Shown here piece by piece: positions 24,466 through 33,879 of a stretch of 61,195 nt of DNA. A program made the position numbers and the translations under genes. A model generated the notes under the pieces. The model was not told the origin of the DNA. It saw only the letters and a program-made list of their open reading frames with translations, and made no database searches. The first letter of the stretch is position 1, and each line of letters opens with the position of its first letter. This DNA is from Candidatus Obscuribacterales bacterium (GTDB lineage: Bacteria; Cyanobacteriota; Vampirovibrionia; Obscuribacterales; Obscuribacteraceae), in NCBI GenBank assembly GCA_019745505.1, contig JAIETE010000092.1:1-61195 (forward strand), in the 5' to 3' direction.

Positions 24466-26076
24466 CTAGAGAGTTGTGCAGCGGCTGTTCTTGAGCTGCT
24501 CCGCTTTAGTGGGCACAATCACGCAATCATGGTGTCCGCCGAAGTTAGGCAAATAGCCGACCGGCTCGAGCGTGTCCTGCGTAAAAATAAATGCTCCGCT
24601 GGACAATCTTTGGAATCCGCTGAAAATTTGGAAAACATATTTTCCGTCATATGTGACCGCCATTGTCTGACAATCAGGTCCAATGTTTTGAAATTTCTTG
24701 ATTATCTTCCAAGTCTTGGTATCGACCACGCAGCAACCACTATTTGCAGGTTTGGGGTAGAGCACGGAAACAAACATCTTGCTGCCGTCCACCGAGAAGC
24801 ACAGATGGAAAGGACTGGGGTAATCACCTGACCAGCTGGGATCTTTCACATAGGTAATCTTCTTCCAATTGCGTGGATCTGCATCAGCGGTGTCAAACAC
24901 CGCCATATTGTTTTGCTTGATGTTGTTCATCATCAAGAAAGACTTTCCGTCCGGGGAAAAACCAGCTTCGTGACCGACGCATTTGACGTCGTCCAGTTTG
25001 ATCTCCCAGGTATCCGGACCTGAACTTACTTTCGTCAAAGGAAGATTGCCTGGCGATCCTTCCGGGCAATGCAAGCAGCACACAGGCTCCCAATTATTTC
25101 TGTCAACAATGATTGCGCAGGACAGCATGCGAATGATCAGCGCGGAGTAACGCCCGCCGGGATGATGTACTACGGCATCGAGACCGGTCAGAGCCTTCGG
25201 ATTGTCTCCGGGCAATTGGCCCGTATAGACGAGATATTCAGCCATGGGCACCATTTCCCAATCGATTTTGTTGCCTTTGCTGCCTTCCAGATCGTATTTA
25301 CCGGTTTCTTTTGCGGCATTCAGTCGCGTCAGGCGGATCTTTCCGCCTTTAGACCAATTTTCCTCCATGCCTCCGTTTGGATTGGCTCCCACCCAATCAG
25401 CACGGAAAGCCATCTGCACTTTTGTCTTTTCCGCTCCGACTGCTCGATTGAAGAATGCGCAGACATCTTTCTGTCCATCGGCACCCGCAAAGCCTGAGGC
25501 ATCCGGAAAGATTGTCGTGTGCACTCCTAATCCAATACCGGTGGTTTCGGCGACATCTTCCATTAGATTCATCGACTGTCCGTCGAATTGCACACGATAA
25601 ATGTGATTGCCCATACCCCATTTGCCGGTCAGCCCACGTTCTTTGATGCGGGTTGGCAAACCATAAATCATGACGTTGTCGCCGCCTTGAGTCGAGTTCA
25701 AGAACTCGAAGCCTTTATACGGATCAGGCGATGGATAGGCGGCCAAATGGTGCGATATGGGACAAGAATCGCCATAGTTCCAGTAACTTATCCACGCCAG
25801 AGTGCGACCGGAATTCAAATCGACTGCATGGGTTCCACCGCCCAATTTTTGAGGTGTCAAGTAGATATATTGCCCGAGCTGTTCGAAAGATTGCTTTAGA
25901 TTGCCGGCATTCACAATTTCGGTGCTGGCCTGCAATTCATTAGAGCCGATTCCACCGGCATTCCAATTGCTAATGCCTTCTCCTGCCTGTGAAAGCAATT
26001 TACGTCCGAACACCATACCTGCCGCACCCAGTGCTGCTGCACCCAAAATCTTTCTGCGGCTGAACACTCGGGACAT
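24466..26076 (-). CDS. Tat-exported beta-propeller, NosZ/thiocyanate dehydrogenase-like (putative copper enzyme)
   Basis: A 536-residue protein with a twin-arginine signal (FSRRKILGAAALGAAG, residues 5-20) and AGGAGG before the ATG. The body reads as a beta-propeller rich in histidines at blade edges: H109-H110 (CPISHHLA), H186 (GVHTTIF), H304-H305, H369 (VGHEAGFSPDG), H424 (SPFHLCF) and H515-H516 (GGHHDCV). Spaced histidines on a propeller are how nitrous oxide reductase and thiocyanate dehydrogenase hold their copper clusters. No C-terminal CuA cupredoxin domain follows, which fits the latter better. There is also a CCLHC cluster at 333-337. The exact enzyme is inferred. Tat export suggests a cofactor inserted before transport. 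It heads an operon with an ABC permease and ATPase. Confidence 0.6.
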   Translation of the reverse strand: MSRVFSRRKILGAAALGAAGMVFGRKLLSQAGEGISNWNAGGIGSNELQASTEIVNAGNLKQSFEQLGQYIYLTPQKLGGGTHAVDLNSGRTLAWISYWNYGDSCPISHHLAAYPSPDPYKGFEFLNSTQGGDNVMIYGLPTRIKERGLTGKWGMGNHIYRVQFDGQSMNLMEDVAETTGIGLGVHTTIFPDASGFAGADGQKDVCAFFNRAVGAEKTKVQMAFRADWVGANPNGGMEENWSKGGKIRLTRLNAAKETGKYDLEGSKGNKIDWEMVPMAEYLVYTGQLPGDNPKALTGLDAVVHHPGGRYSALIIRMLSCAIIVDRNNWEPVCCLHCPEGSPGNLPLTKVSSGPDTWEIKLDDVKCVGHEAGFSPDGKSFLMMNNIKQNNMAVFDTADADPRNWKKITYVKDPSWSGDYPSPFHLCFSVDGSKMFVSVLYPKPANSGCCVVDTKTWKIIKKFQNIGPDCQTMAVTYDGKYVFQIFSGFQRLSSGAFIFTQDTLEPVGYLPNFGGHHDCVIVPTKAEQLKNSRCTTL

Positions 26077-26277
26077 AAGATGCCTCCTACTTGAAACTCA
26101 CTTCTAAATGGATATTCTTGCACAATTCCACAGTCGATAGACTCTATATACTTGCCCAACCGACGCTGCCATCGACTGTCAAATGAAGTTCTTTTTCAGA
26201 CCCGGTCGGGGTTTAACAGCTCTGCACGGGCTTATGATCTAAGCTGGATATAGATTCAGGACAACCCGGCTGACTAC

Positions 26278-28188
26278 ATGCAGACTCTTGCCACGCAAAT
26301 TCCCCAACTGCGCGAGGTTGTAGCAAAGCATTGGGGTATTCGTGACCTGCGCCCGCTGCAAGAGCCGGCGATGTGTTCGGTCTTGAACGGACGCGATTCT
26401 CTTGTGGTCATGCCGACAGGCGGCGGCAAATCACTCTGTTTTCAAGCTCCCGCCGTGCTACGCGGTGATACTACCGTTGTGATATCGCCTCTGATATCAC
26501 TGATGAAAGATCAAGTAGACGGACTTGTTTCTTCCGGAATCGCCGCCATTCAGTTGAACAGCTCTCAAACACCCGAGGAAAGACAGCAGGCGGAGCGCGA
26601 CATTCTCAACGGCAAAATTCGTTTGCTCTTCGTCTCACCCGAAAGATTGGTGCAAACCGACATGCAGGACCTCCTGCGCAAGATCGATGTGCGCACATTT
26701 GCAATCGATGAAGCTCACTGCATCAGCCATTGGGGGCATGACTTCAGACCGGAGTACAGGCAACTGCGCCTGCTCAAAACGATGTTTCCCAAAGCATCGG
26801 TTCACGCATACACGGCAACAGCCACTGAGCAAGTTCGCTGCGACATCATTCAGCAACTGGGGCTTAAAGATCCGGAAATACTGATCGGCAATTTCGACCG
26901 CTCCAATCTCACCTACCGCATCATCTCGCGCCGAGGCGGGACGCTAAAACAGGTGCTCTCCGTAATCGATCGCCATCGAAAGGAAGGCGGCATAATCTAC
27001 TGCATTCGCAGAGCCGAAGTAGACGAATTGACTCGCGATTTGAAAGAAGCAGGCATAAAAGCGATGCCCTATCACGCGGGAATGACTGCACAAGAAAGAG
27101 CGCAAACTCAAGAAGCGTTCTCGGAAGAACATTGCGATGTTGTTGTAGCAACTGTCGCATTCGGCATGGGCATTGACCGTTCCAATGTTCGCTATGTCCT
27201 GCACACGGCCATGCCCAAATCATTGGAAGCGTACCAGCAAGAAACAGGCAGGGCCGGCAGAGATGGGCTGGAAGCTGAATGTGTTTTGCTTCACTCGGGC
27301 GCCGATGTTTTCACATGGAAAGCAATCATGCAGAAGGCCGCGTCGGAGCAGAATCAGAGGGACTTTCACTATCAAGACAACGACCTTTCCTATCTGGAAA
27401 CGGCATTCGAACATCTGAACATGATGGACCGCTATTGCCGCGGTGCAGCGTGCCGGCACTCTCTTCTAGTGGCGCATTTCGGTCAGACATATGGAAAAGA
27501 CAATTGTGGTGCCTGTGATATCTGTCTGGGTGAAACGATTGAAGTAGAGGGTGCGCTGGTCATTGCTCAAAAAATACTTTCGTGCGTGGCACGCCTGAAA
27601 GAAAAATACGGCATCGGATATGTAGCGGCGGTTCTGCGAGGCGAAAATTCTCAAGAAATAAAAAATCGCGGCGGTCAATCACTGAGCACCTATGGACTGT
27701 TGAAAGAACACCACGTCAATGACATTCGAGACTGGGCTTACCAGCTGATCAGCCAGGAAGTACTGGTTCAAGAAAACGTCGAATCCTACGGTCGCGTTGT
27801 GCCGATACTGAAGCTGAATGGCGGCTCATGGCAGGTGATGCGCGGTCAGCGCACAAACATTCGTTTGCTGAAGCCGGCAGAACGCAAAAAAGGCGAACGA
27901 GCAAAAATGTCCAAAGCCGAGAGCGGCTCCTGGGATGGTGTCGATCGCGATCTCTTCGAAAGCATGCGCGAGTTGCGCAGAGAGCTGGCGGATTTACGCC
28001 GTGTGCCGCCCTACATTATTTTTCCGGACAGCACGCTGCGCGAGTTGGCCCGCATTCGGCCTTCATCGCTCGATCGCATGAGAATGGTCAGCGGCATCGG
28101 TGATTCCAAACTGCGAGATCTCGGTCAAACTTTCCTGGATGTGATCATCACGCACTGCCAGGATACCGGCGCAGCCATGGATGCGTAG
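26278..28188 (+). CDS. recQ: RecQ-family ATP-dependent DNA helicase
   Basis: A 636-residue 3'-5' DNA helicase used in recombination and repair. It has Walker A (MPTGGGKS, K51), DEAH (144-147), motif VI QETGRAGRDG, and the RecQ zinc-binding cysteines (CRGAACR...CGACDIC). A winged-helix RQC segment follows. A C-terminal HRDC domain contains ELRRELADLRRVPPYIIF and MRMVSGIGDSKLRDLG. The length matches the family. The start is ATG 26278, divergent from the beta-propeller gene and convergent with a Gly-rich protein. Confidence 0.95.
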   Translation: MQTLATQIPQLREVVAKHWGIRDLRPLQEPAMCSVLNGRDSLVVMPTGGGKSLCFQAPAVLRGDTTVVISPLISLMKDQVDGLVSSGIAAIQLNSSQTPEERQQAERDILNGKIRLLFVSPERLVQTDMQDLLRKIDVRTFAIDEAHCISHWGHDFRPEYRQLRLLKTMFPKASVHAYTATATEQVRCDIIQQLGLKDPEILIGNFDRSNLTYRIISRRGGTLKQVLSVIDRHRKEGGIIYCIRRAEVDELTRDLKEAGIKAMPYHAGMTAQERAQTQEAFSEEHCDVVVATVAFGMGIDRSNVRYVLHTAMPKSLEAYQQETGRAGRDGLEAECVLLHSGADVFTWKAIMQKAASEQNQRDFHYQDNDLSYLETAFEHLNMMDRYCRGAACRHSLLVAHFGQTYGKDNCGACDICLGETIEVEGALVIAQKILSCVARLKEKYGIGYVAAVLRGENSQEIKNRGGQSLSTYGLLKEHHVNDIRDWAYQLISQEVLVQENVESYGRVVPILKLNGGSWQVMRGQRTNIRLLKPAERKKGERAKMSKAESGSWDGVDRDLFESMRELRRELADLRRVPPYIIFPDSTLRELARIRPSSLDRMRMVSGIGDSKLRDLGQTFLDVIITHCQDTGAAMDA

Positions 28189-28196
28189 AACCAAGC

Positions 28197-29300
28197 TCAG
28201 GAATTGCTTGAGTTTTTCTTCAAACGAACAAGCGTAAGTTGCTGTGTATTCGATTTGGAATAGTGCACCAGAATCGGACTGGACTCCTTAAGCAAGTTTC
28301 CAATCGCAGTGTCGTAAACAACATTCTTGTTGCCGGCTATCGTGAAGCAAGCGCGCTGATTCTTCTTATCAACGGCTCCGGAAATAGGTTTGCTTTCGTC
28401 CGTCACCTCATTAAAGTAGGTGCCGCGTATGATGCCTTTCTTGTCTACTGCAATTTGGAACAGCTGCGAGCTGTTCGTTTGATCGCCAGACACGAGCGCG
28501 TACACGCCGAGCGGCTTCATGTTGTTGGCCGTTTTCTTTTGATCGGCATCCGACATGGGAGCACTTGGAGTAGGCGGTGCTGTCGAAGCTAGAGCTTGTG
28601 CCTGCGTGTAATAACTGTCTGCAGACTCGAGTGGCTGCGAACCATAATAGACCTGATCGCCTTGATATGTGATGTTGTTTCCGTAGTCATAGTAGACAGG
28701 ATCGCTGGCCACATCCATGCCCCACCACGCCCCGAGGTCACCCCATCCAGTCCAACCCCAAGCCCAATTGTCGCCCCAGTAACGGTTATTCCAGTACCAA
28801 GGATGGTTATTCCACCAATTGCGATCGTAATAATTCCAGTGATTGAAATTGCCGTTCACGGCATTCCAGCGATCGGCAAGCGCACGCGGTGACATATTGT
28901 AGGTGCCCGCTCGCCCTGCCCAGCCTGCAGCAGGGCTATCCATGATGCGACCGAAACCACCGTCTGCAGCTAGATTGTCTCTGCCGTCAGCAAAAGTTCT
29001 GACGCCATTTTCACCTGGCCTTATCCCGGCATTATTGCCACCGAAAGCTGAATCTCCCGGATGATCAAAACTATCATTGAAGCGATCGAATTCGTCTGAA
29101 CGTCCCATTCCACCACGATCGAACCCACCCCTGTCGAAATCACCCCCGAAACTTCCTCTGTCAAAACCACCACCGAATCCGCGAGCGCCTCCGAATCCGC
29201 CACCGCCGAATCCACCTCTGGCGCAGCCAGGTTCCATTACAACCACCGGCAGTACCAGAGCCACAATCAAAACCGAAGTAAGTTTATTCTTCTTTTTCAT
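28197..29300 (-). CDS. Exported Gly/Phe/Asp-rich repeat protein
   Basis: The N-terminus is a signal sequence (LTSVLIVALVLPVVV) ending in MEPGC, possibly a non-standard lipobox. Residues about 28-85 are FGG/DRGG repeats (GGFDRG, GSFGGDFDRGG). A Trp/Asn/Tyr-rich segment (NHWNYYDRNWWNNHPWYWN) follows at about 150-180, and a C-terminal beta-rich domain (about 265-360) ends the protein. Such organisation suggests a cell-surface or adhesive low-complexity protein; no family is recognised. GGTGG precedes the start. Confidence 0.75.
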   Translation of the reverse strand: MKKKNKLTSVLIVALVLPVVVMEPGCARGGFGGGGFGGARGFGGGFDRGSFGGDFDRGGFDRGGMGRSDEFDRFNDSFDHPGDSAFGGNNAGIRPGENGVRTFADGRDNLAADGGFGRIMDSPAAGWAGRAGTYNMSPRALADRWNAVNGNFNHWNYYDRNWWNNHPWYWNNRYWGDNWAWGWTGWGDLGAWWGMDVASDPVYYDYGNNITYQGDQVYYGSQPLESADSYYTQAQALASTAPPTPSAPMSDADQKKTANNMKPLGVYALVSGDQTNSSQLFQIAVDKKGIIRGTYFNEVTDESKPISGAVDKKNQRACFTIAGNKNVVYDTAIGNLLKESSPILVHYSKSNTQQLTLVRLKKNSSNS

Positions 29301-29336
29301 CTCGAATCCACCGATAAATCGTTTGCGAAATTCTTT

Positions 29337-30287
29337 CTAAATGCCGGCTCTCTTCGCCGTCAATACGGGTGTATCAGGCAAGCTTCTCCCCAGAAGCCTG
29401 CGCGACGTCGATTGCCAGGAAAAGGTATTGTCGTCGAGTTTCTTGAAAAGATACCTGGCCGAGCCTGTACTGCCGTCAGGCTGAACCGAACAACCCTGAG
29501 CCTCCCAGTCATTTCCATTCTTGAACCATCGGGCCTCTCCGTATCCGCCGCTGAAATCGTATTGCCACGAGCGAATTCTTCTGAAAAGAGGGTCGTAGAA
29601 TATAAACTGAGTCTGGCTACTTTTTTCGCCATCTTTGGTGGTGGCATCGAAGTCACAGCGGATAATCTTTTTTCCTGCCACCCAGTCGGCTTTGATTTGC
29701 AGACTGCCTCTGGGACCCTGTACATTCCAATTTCCTATCAACCAAGACAAATCTGCAATGGACAGGGCGCTTGCCGTTGCCGTGTCCAACTTTGGCGACT
29801 CGGAAACATTGACTATCAGCCATTTACCGTCGCGTTTTACATGCACTGCGGAATAGATGCAAAAACTCTTGGGATTGACGGTGGTGCCAACGTGTGACAC
29901 ACCATGTTCGATTGCCAGATTCTCAGCCGGAAATTCCAGCGAATCGATCTTGAGTTCAAGAGGCTGTTTACCGTAAGTGCTGAAGAAAGAAGACATTTGT
30001 GCACGAATCGCGTCCCGCCCGCTTGCCACTCGACCAAATTGATCAGTAAGAACGGCATTGTCATCCCACATCGCCAGCAAAGCAGGCACATCGCCGCAAG
30101 CGAATGCTTTTGCATAATCATCCGCTTGCGCGCGGATCTGTTGCGCATCCGCATCATGATTCGCCGACCTGGCGGGGCAGGCAAGCAGAAGACTGCAAGC
30201 TATAAGCAGAAGAGATAGAAGAGAAAGTTTCCCTATCCCATTGCTTACGTCTAGTAAAAGATTGTTTTGCCAATTGAATTTCAACAT
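29337..30287 (-). CDS. Exported SnoaL-like (NTF2-fold) protein with second beta domain
   Basis: The start is ATG 30287, set by AGGGAG upstream. A signal peptide (SLLSLLLIACSLLLACPARSA) is followed by an NTF2/SnoaL-like domain (SgcJ/EcaC type; DDYAKAFACGDVPALLAMWDD, about 45-165). A second, beta-rich domain (about 175-310; LIGNWNVQGPRGSLQIKADW) follows. The NTF2 fold makes a small pocket that serves many ligands, so no reaction can be assigned. It lies 36 bases upstream of the Gly-rich gene on the same strand and may be in the same unit. Confidence 0.8.
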   Translation of the reverse strand: MLKFNWQNNLLLDVSNGIGKLSLLSLLLIACSLLLACPARSANHDADAQQIRAQADDYAKAFACGDVPALLAMWDDNAVLTDQFGRVASGRDAIRAQMSSFFSTYGKQPLELKIDSLEFPAENLAIEHGVSHVGTTVNPKSFCIYSAVHVKRDGKWLIVNVSESPKLDTATASALSIADLSWLIGNWNVQGPRGSLQIKADWVAGKKIIRCDFDATTKDGEKSSQTQFIFYDPLFRRIRSWQYDFSGGYGEARWFKNGNDWEAQGCSVQPDGSTGSARYLFKKLDDNTFSWQSTSRRLLGRSLPDTPVLTAKRAGI

Positions 30288-30390
30288 CAATTCGCTCCCT
30301 TTCAGCCCCATCAAACTGAAAGTACCCGTTTCATACGGACTTTATACGTACCTTATATATGCAAATCGGACACCAGATATCCAAAAGATA

Positions 30391-31383
30391 CTATTTCGCC
30401 AGATTTCCAAGGGAGTGGGATTGCAAGTAATCGGTCAGGGACGCCTTCAGATCAACACCATTCAAACTGGCAACCGGGGAGAATTGGCGTATTTTGGCGA
30501 ATTGACTGACTAAATGTCCTTCCCTGACAGGTACGCCCTGATAAGTAAAGACTCGATTGCTGCTCGTATTGATCAACTGATTCTGCCCACCCAGAGCATA
30601 ATGATTGAGCGACTCCTGCTGAAAAGTATCAATAGGTTGATTGTTCCAGGGATTTGATTCACTGACTATATAGTGCGTGCGCGTCATCAACTGTGTTGGC
30701 ATAGAAGTTTCACACTTCTGTGCGACTGTTACAAATCGCACCAGCTTGCCGGCGGAATTACCATCCCGTTCGGCGGGCAAAATATTTACGTGCCAGTAAT
30801 TACCTCGAGCATCTTGCTGATGCCCCCAGGTCGCTTCCATTCGGTTCTCGGTCCACTCTCTTTGAGAACTGCTCATTCCCGTCCTCAAGTCGGTGACATT
30901 AGTCGTCATGTCTCCATCCTTCAACCACGCACCGGCCAACCAATTTGGGATCATGAACCAGTCGACCGTGTAATGCTGAACTGGGCGCGCTGGTGCAACG
31001 GTTCTGTCGGCAGTTAATCGAGCTACTCCAAAAGCAGGTTCATAGGCTTGCTTCTGCGCGGTTTGCGCAGTCAAGACAGGAGCGCGCTCTGGCGAACTGG
31101 CAACCGATAAGGTTACCGGTTTTGCCGGTACTGCAGGCGCTTTGCTTGGATGTTCGGGCGGCAGTATTACAATCGGTGGAGCGACTGATTTGATCTGCTT
31201 TTCCACATGCGGCTTGAGCGCATCATGGGCCTGAGGAAGCACTTCCTGATGCGTCACACCGGCAAACAACTTGAAAGGAACTGCAGATCCAGGCGAAGCA
31301 TTCGATGATGTATTTGCATCTTGAGCGCTGGCAATCATGACGCTCGCATAGAGCAGGACCAATGTGAGTAAAAGCTGTCGCAT
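30391..31383 (-). CDS. Exported hypothetical protein
   Basis: From ATG 31383, a 330-residue protein. A signal peptide (QLLLTLVLLYASVMIASA) leads to a Pro/Ala/Val-rich linker (about 60-135), then a beta-rich domain starting DWFMIPNWLAGAWLKDGD. The pattern 'WLAGxW' with later WNNQPIDTFQQES resembles lipocalin-like envelope proteins but is not diagnostic. No catalytic motif. The preceding frame would add 15 residues before the signal and is less likely. Confidence 0.7.
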   Translation of the reverse strand: MRQLLLTLVLLYASVMIASAQDANTSSNASPGSAVPFKLFAGVTHQEVLPQAHDALKPHVEKQIKSVAPPIVILPPEHPSKAPAVPAKPVTLSVASSPERAPVLTAQTAQKQAYEPAFGVARLTADRTVAPARPVQHYTVDWFMIPNWLAGAWLKDGDMTTNVTDLRTGMSSSQREWTENRMEATWGHQQDARGNYWHVNILPAERDGNSAGKLVRFVTVAQKCETSMPTQLMTRTHYIVSESNPWNNQPIDTFQQESLNHYALGGQNQLINTSSNRVFTYQGVPVREGHLVSQFAKIRQFSPVASLNGVDLKASLTDYLQSHSLGNLAK

Positions 31384-31487
31384 GCGGTATGTTTCCAAGC
31401 TATCCAGGTGACGAAATCTAATATCCAAACCAGCAGGTTCGTAATATAACAGTTGATATACGCGCTAAGCGCACTCGGGATCACTAT

Positions 31488-32351
31488 ATGCCCAGAATCG
31501 ACAGCAGCATAAAACTCGAAGATGGACGCAAACTGGGCTATGCCACGCTCGGAGCGCCGGACGGGCAGGAATTGCTATACATGCATGGTGGAATGTCGAG
31601 CCGCCTGGATATAAATTTTGCCGATGAGATGCTGCACAATCTCGATGTGAAAGTGATTGCGCCTGACCGTCCCGGCATAGGAAATTCGGACAGACAGATT
31701 GGACGCACACTGAGCGATTGGGCCACAGATGCGCGCCAACTTCTCATTGCTCTTAACTTGAAAAATCTCCCCGTCTTGGGCTGGTCGCTGGGCGGACCAT
31801 ATGCGCTCGCCTGCGGCGCACTACTCAGCGATAGGATTTCCAGAGTTGCCACCATAGGTGGTGTTGGCCCGCTTGATTACGATGGGGCCGTCGACGATCT
31901 GGGATTGCTGGAAGACAGAATTTTGCTCAGTTGGCCCGAGACACTTCTGCACCTTCTTTCGCCTGCCGGCTTTCTCTTCAACTTTTACTCCCCTGTGAAA
32001 ATGAAAAGCGAACTGCTCCGCGCAGTCAAAAACGGTCCTGACTATGAGATCATTCAGTCCCTCACATTAGAGGACGCGACCTCATTTGCCTTCGAAGCGA
32101 TAAAGCATGGATTTGAAGGCACCTTGGATGATTATCTCGCCTTGAGAAAGCCTTGGGGTTTCACGCTCGATTCTTTGCAAACACCGGTAATAATGTTCCA
32201 GGGCACTGAAGACAACCTCTGCCCTGTCAGTGCGGCAAAGATTCTGGCAGCGCGAATACCGAAAGCTGATCTGGTGCTTGTGGAAAAAAGTGGTCATTTT
32301 CTGCTGCATAGACATTTGAGTACAGTAATTGCCGCATTGTTCGCCGAGTAA
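31488..32351 (+). CDS. Alpha/beta hydrolase
   Basis: A 287-residue cytoplasmic alpha/beta hydrolase. The oxyanion HGG motif is at 33-35, the nucleophile elbow GWSLGG has Ser100, the acid is in QGTEDNLCP, and the catalytic His is in KSGHFLLH near the C-terminus. Substrate unknown; esterase, lactonase or peroxidase activity are all possible. It stands alone on the plus strand and converges on the serine hydrolase gene nine bases away. Confidence 0.9.
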   Translation: MPRIDSSIKLEDGRKLGYATLGAPDGQELLYMHGGMSSRLDINFADEMLHNLDVKVIAPDRPGIGNSDRQIGRTLSDWATDARQLLIALNLKNLPVLGWSLGGPYALACGALLSDRISRVATIGGVGPLDYDGAVDDLGLLEDRILLSWPETLLHLLSPAGFLFNFYSPVKMKSELLRAVKNGPDYEIIQSLTLEDATSFAFEAIKHGFEGTLDDYLALRKPWGFTLDSLQTPVIMFQGTEDNLCPVSAAKILAARIPKADLVLVEKSGHFLLHRHLSTVIAALFAE

Positions 32352-32359
32352 TCTCATCA

Positions 32360-33691
32360 CTACTGATAGTCAGCGAAGAGATCTCTAGTCGGCCACTCTT
32401 TGATGTTATTTAGACACTGCCTGATCGCCTTGATCGAAGTGGTCAAAGGATTGACTGTGCTTCCGTCTTGCGAAGAGCCTCCATTCAGCATCAAGCAAAA
32501 ATCGGTGTTATTCGGCAAGTGAACAATCTGACAATGAACGCCAGGCTTGCCGCCGTTTTTGCTGAATGTGACACCTTCTGCAGTCATACGCACTGTATCC
32601 AAGCCAAGGCCGAAATGACTTCCATTGGGATTGTTTTTCATTGGTGGCGGTAATGGCGCAATCAACTGCTGAAACGAGTCAAAAGAGATTCCCTGCATGC
32701 GTGTTCCATCGATTGCCGTAAGCAGCTTCACCATATCGACCGCCGAAGCCATCCAATTTCCAAAGTCAGGCATCAGTGGAACAGTGCGCTGTCCGCCGGG
32801 AATAATGCGCGGAGGAAAGCCACCATATCGAGAAGCTTGCCCGCGAATGACGCCGCGCGATTCCTCGCACATATCGTGAATACCGATTGAGTTCAACTGT
32901 TCTTGCAAGTAGTCACCGTAGGATCTCTGGGCTGCACACTCGATGATGTACTTGATCAGATTCCAGTCCCCATTGGCATACTTCGCTTGTGTGCCTGGAG
33001 CATAATCGAGCGGAGTAGCGAGCAATACCCGCACGGCTTGCGCATAAGGCAGTCCATTGGGTGCCAGCCGCATTACCTCATTACCGGCTTTTATATAGGC
33101 GGAGTCGTCATTCCAGCCGGCCGAGTGATGGAGCAATTGCCTGACTGTAATTTGTGCCACCCGGGGATCCGCTTGCATTCCGCTTACAAGATTGGGTCTG
33201 CCGATGACGTTGTACATCGTGTCGTCTAGGCTCAGCTTTCCCGACTCGACAAGGCGCATGACGGCGAATGTCGATACTGCTTTGGTGCAGCTTGCCAAAT
33301 TGAATAGAGTGTTGGGAGTAACAGGCTCTTGTGTGCGCAAATTCGCGACGCCAAAACCTCTGGCATAAATCAACTTACCATTATGTGCGACGGCAAGAGA
33401 ACCGCCGGGCACGTAATATCGCTGAAGAGTCTCCGTCATTATCGCGTCGAGATCCAAGAGACTGGCATTTTGCGGCGCAAGAGAATCCGGCTCATCATCT
33501 GCTTGAGGAGCGTATGAGTAGTCGAAATCTCGAGGAGCGCTTCCCTCAACGGATGGTAATCCACCCTGATTGAATGGACTCTGCTGAGCAAGGGCGGTGG
33601 GAGCAATCGTTAAAAGAGAAAAATTGACAACCAAGATGATCCGAATGAGGAGAATCGAAAAATTCTTTGCGTTCGAGTTTTTCGCCGCCAC
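32360..33691 (-). CDS. Exported serine hydrolase of the class C beta-lactamase/esterase family
   Basis: A 443-residue protein with a signal peptide (FSILLIRIILVVNFSLLTIAPTALA), a disordered spacer, then the beta-lactamase-like domain. The SxxK motif is S134-K137 (ASCTKA) and the second motif is Y238-A-N240 (KYANGDWN). The KTG-type third motif is not clear (KNGGKPG). Members include esterases, D-aminopeptidases and penicillin-binding-like enzymes, so antibiotic resistance should not be assumed. GTG 33691 has GGAGG upstream. Confidence 0.88.
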   Translation of the reverse strand: MAAKNSNAKNFSILLIRIILVVNFSLLTIAPTALAQQSPFNQGGLPSVEGSAPRDFDYSYAPQADDEPDSLAPQNASLLDLDAIMTETLQRYYVPGGSLAVAHNGKLIYARGFGVANLRTQEPVTPNTLFNLASCTKAVSTFAVMRLVESGKLSLDDTMYNVIGRPNLVSGMQADPRVAQITVRQLLHHSAGWNDDSAYIKAGNEVMRLAPNGLPYAQAVRVLLATPLDYAPGTQAKYANGDWNLIKYIIECAAQRSYGDYLQEQLNSIGIHDMCEESRGVIRGQASRYGGFPPRIIPGGQRTVPLMPDFGNWMASAVDMVKLLTAIDGTRMQGISFDSFQQLIAPLPPPMKNNPNGSHFGLGLDTVRMTAEGVTFSKNGGKPGVHCQIVHLPNNTDFCLMLNGGSSQDGSTVNPLTTSIKAIRQCLNNIKEWPTRDLFADYQ

Positions 33692-33849
33692 CCAAAATTC
33701 CTCCGAAGCTCGAAAGACTGCATAGTACAGGAACTCAAGCCATTTAATCTATATGCACAGATTAGCTACAAGTCCGCCACCGTTCGAACACGCATAAAGA
33801 GCGATTGTAAGGCGGTCGGCAGCAAAAACCGAAAAGTTTGTCGCAAGGG

Positions 33850-33876
33850 AGGAGGGAGCCGAAAGGCTCCTTCTTT
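33850..33876 (-). terminator. Hairpin after the TPR-matrixin gene
   Basis: GGAGCC (33855-33860) pairs with GGCTCC (33865-33870) around a GAAA tetraloop, and the stem extends with wobble pairs to 33850/33875. It sits directly beyond the stop of the minus-strand gene. The best T-rich side is on the plus strand, so its efficiency as a minus-strand terminator is uncertain. Confidence 0.5.
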
Positions 33877-33879
33877 ATG

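Noticed and set aside
32360..33691. Antibiotic-resistance beta-lactamase
   Set aside because: The SxxK and YxN motifs are present, but the third motif is not a clear KTG and the family is mostly esterases and peptidases, so a resistance call is not supported.
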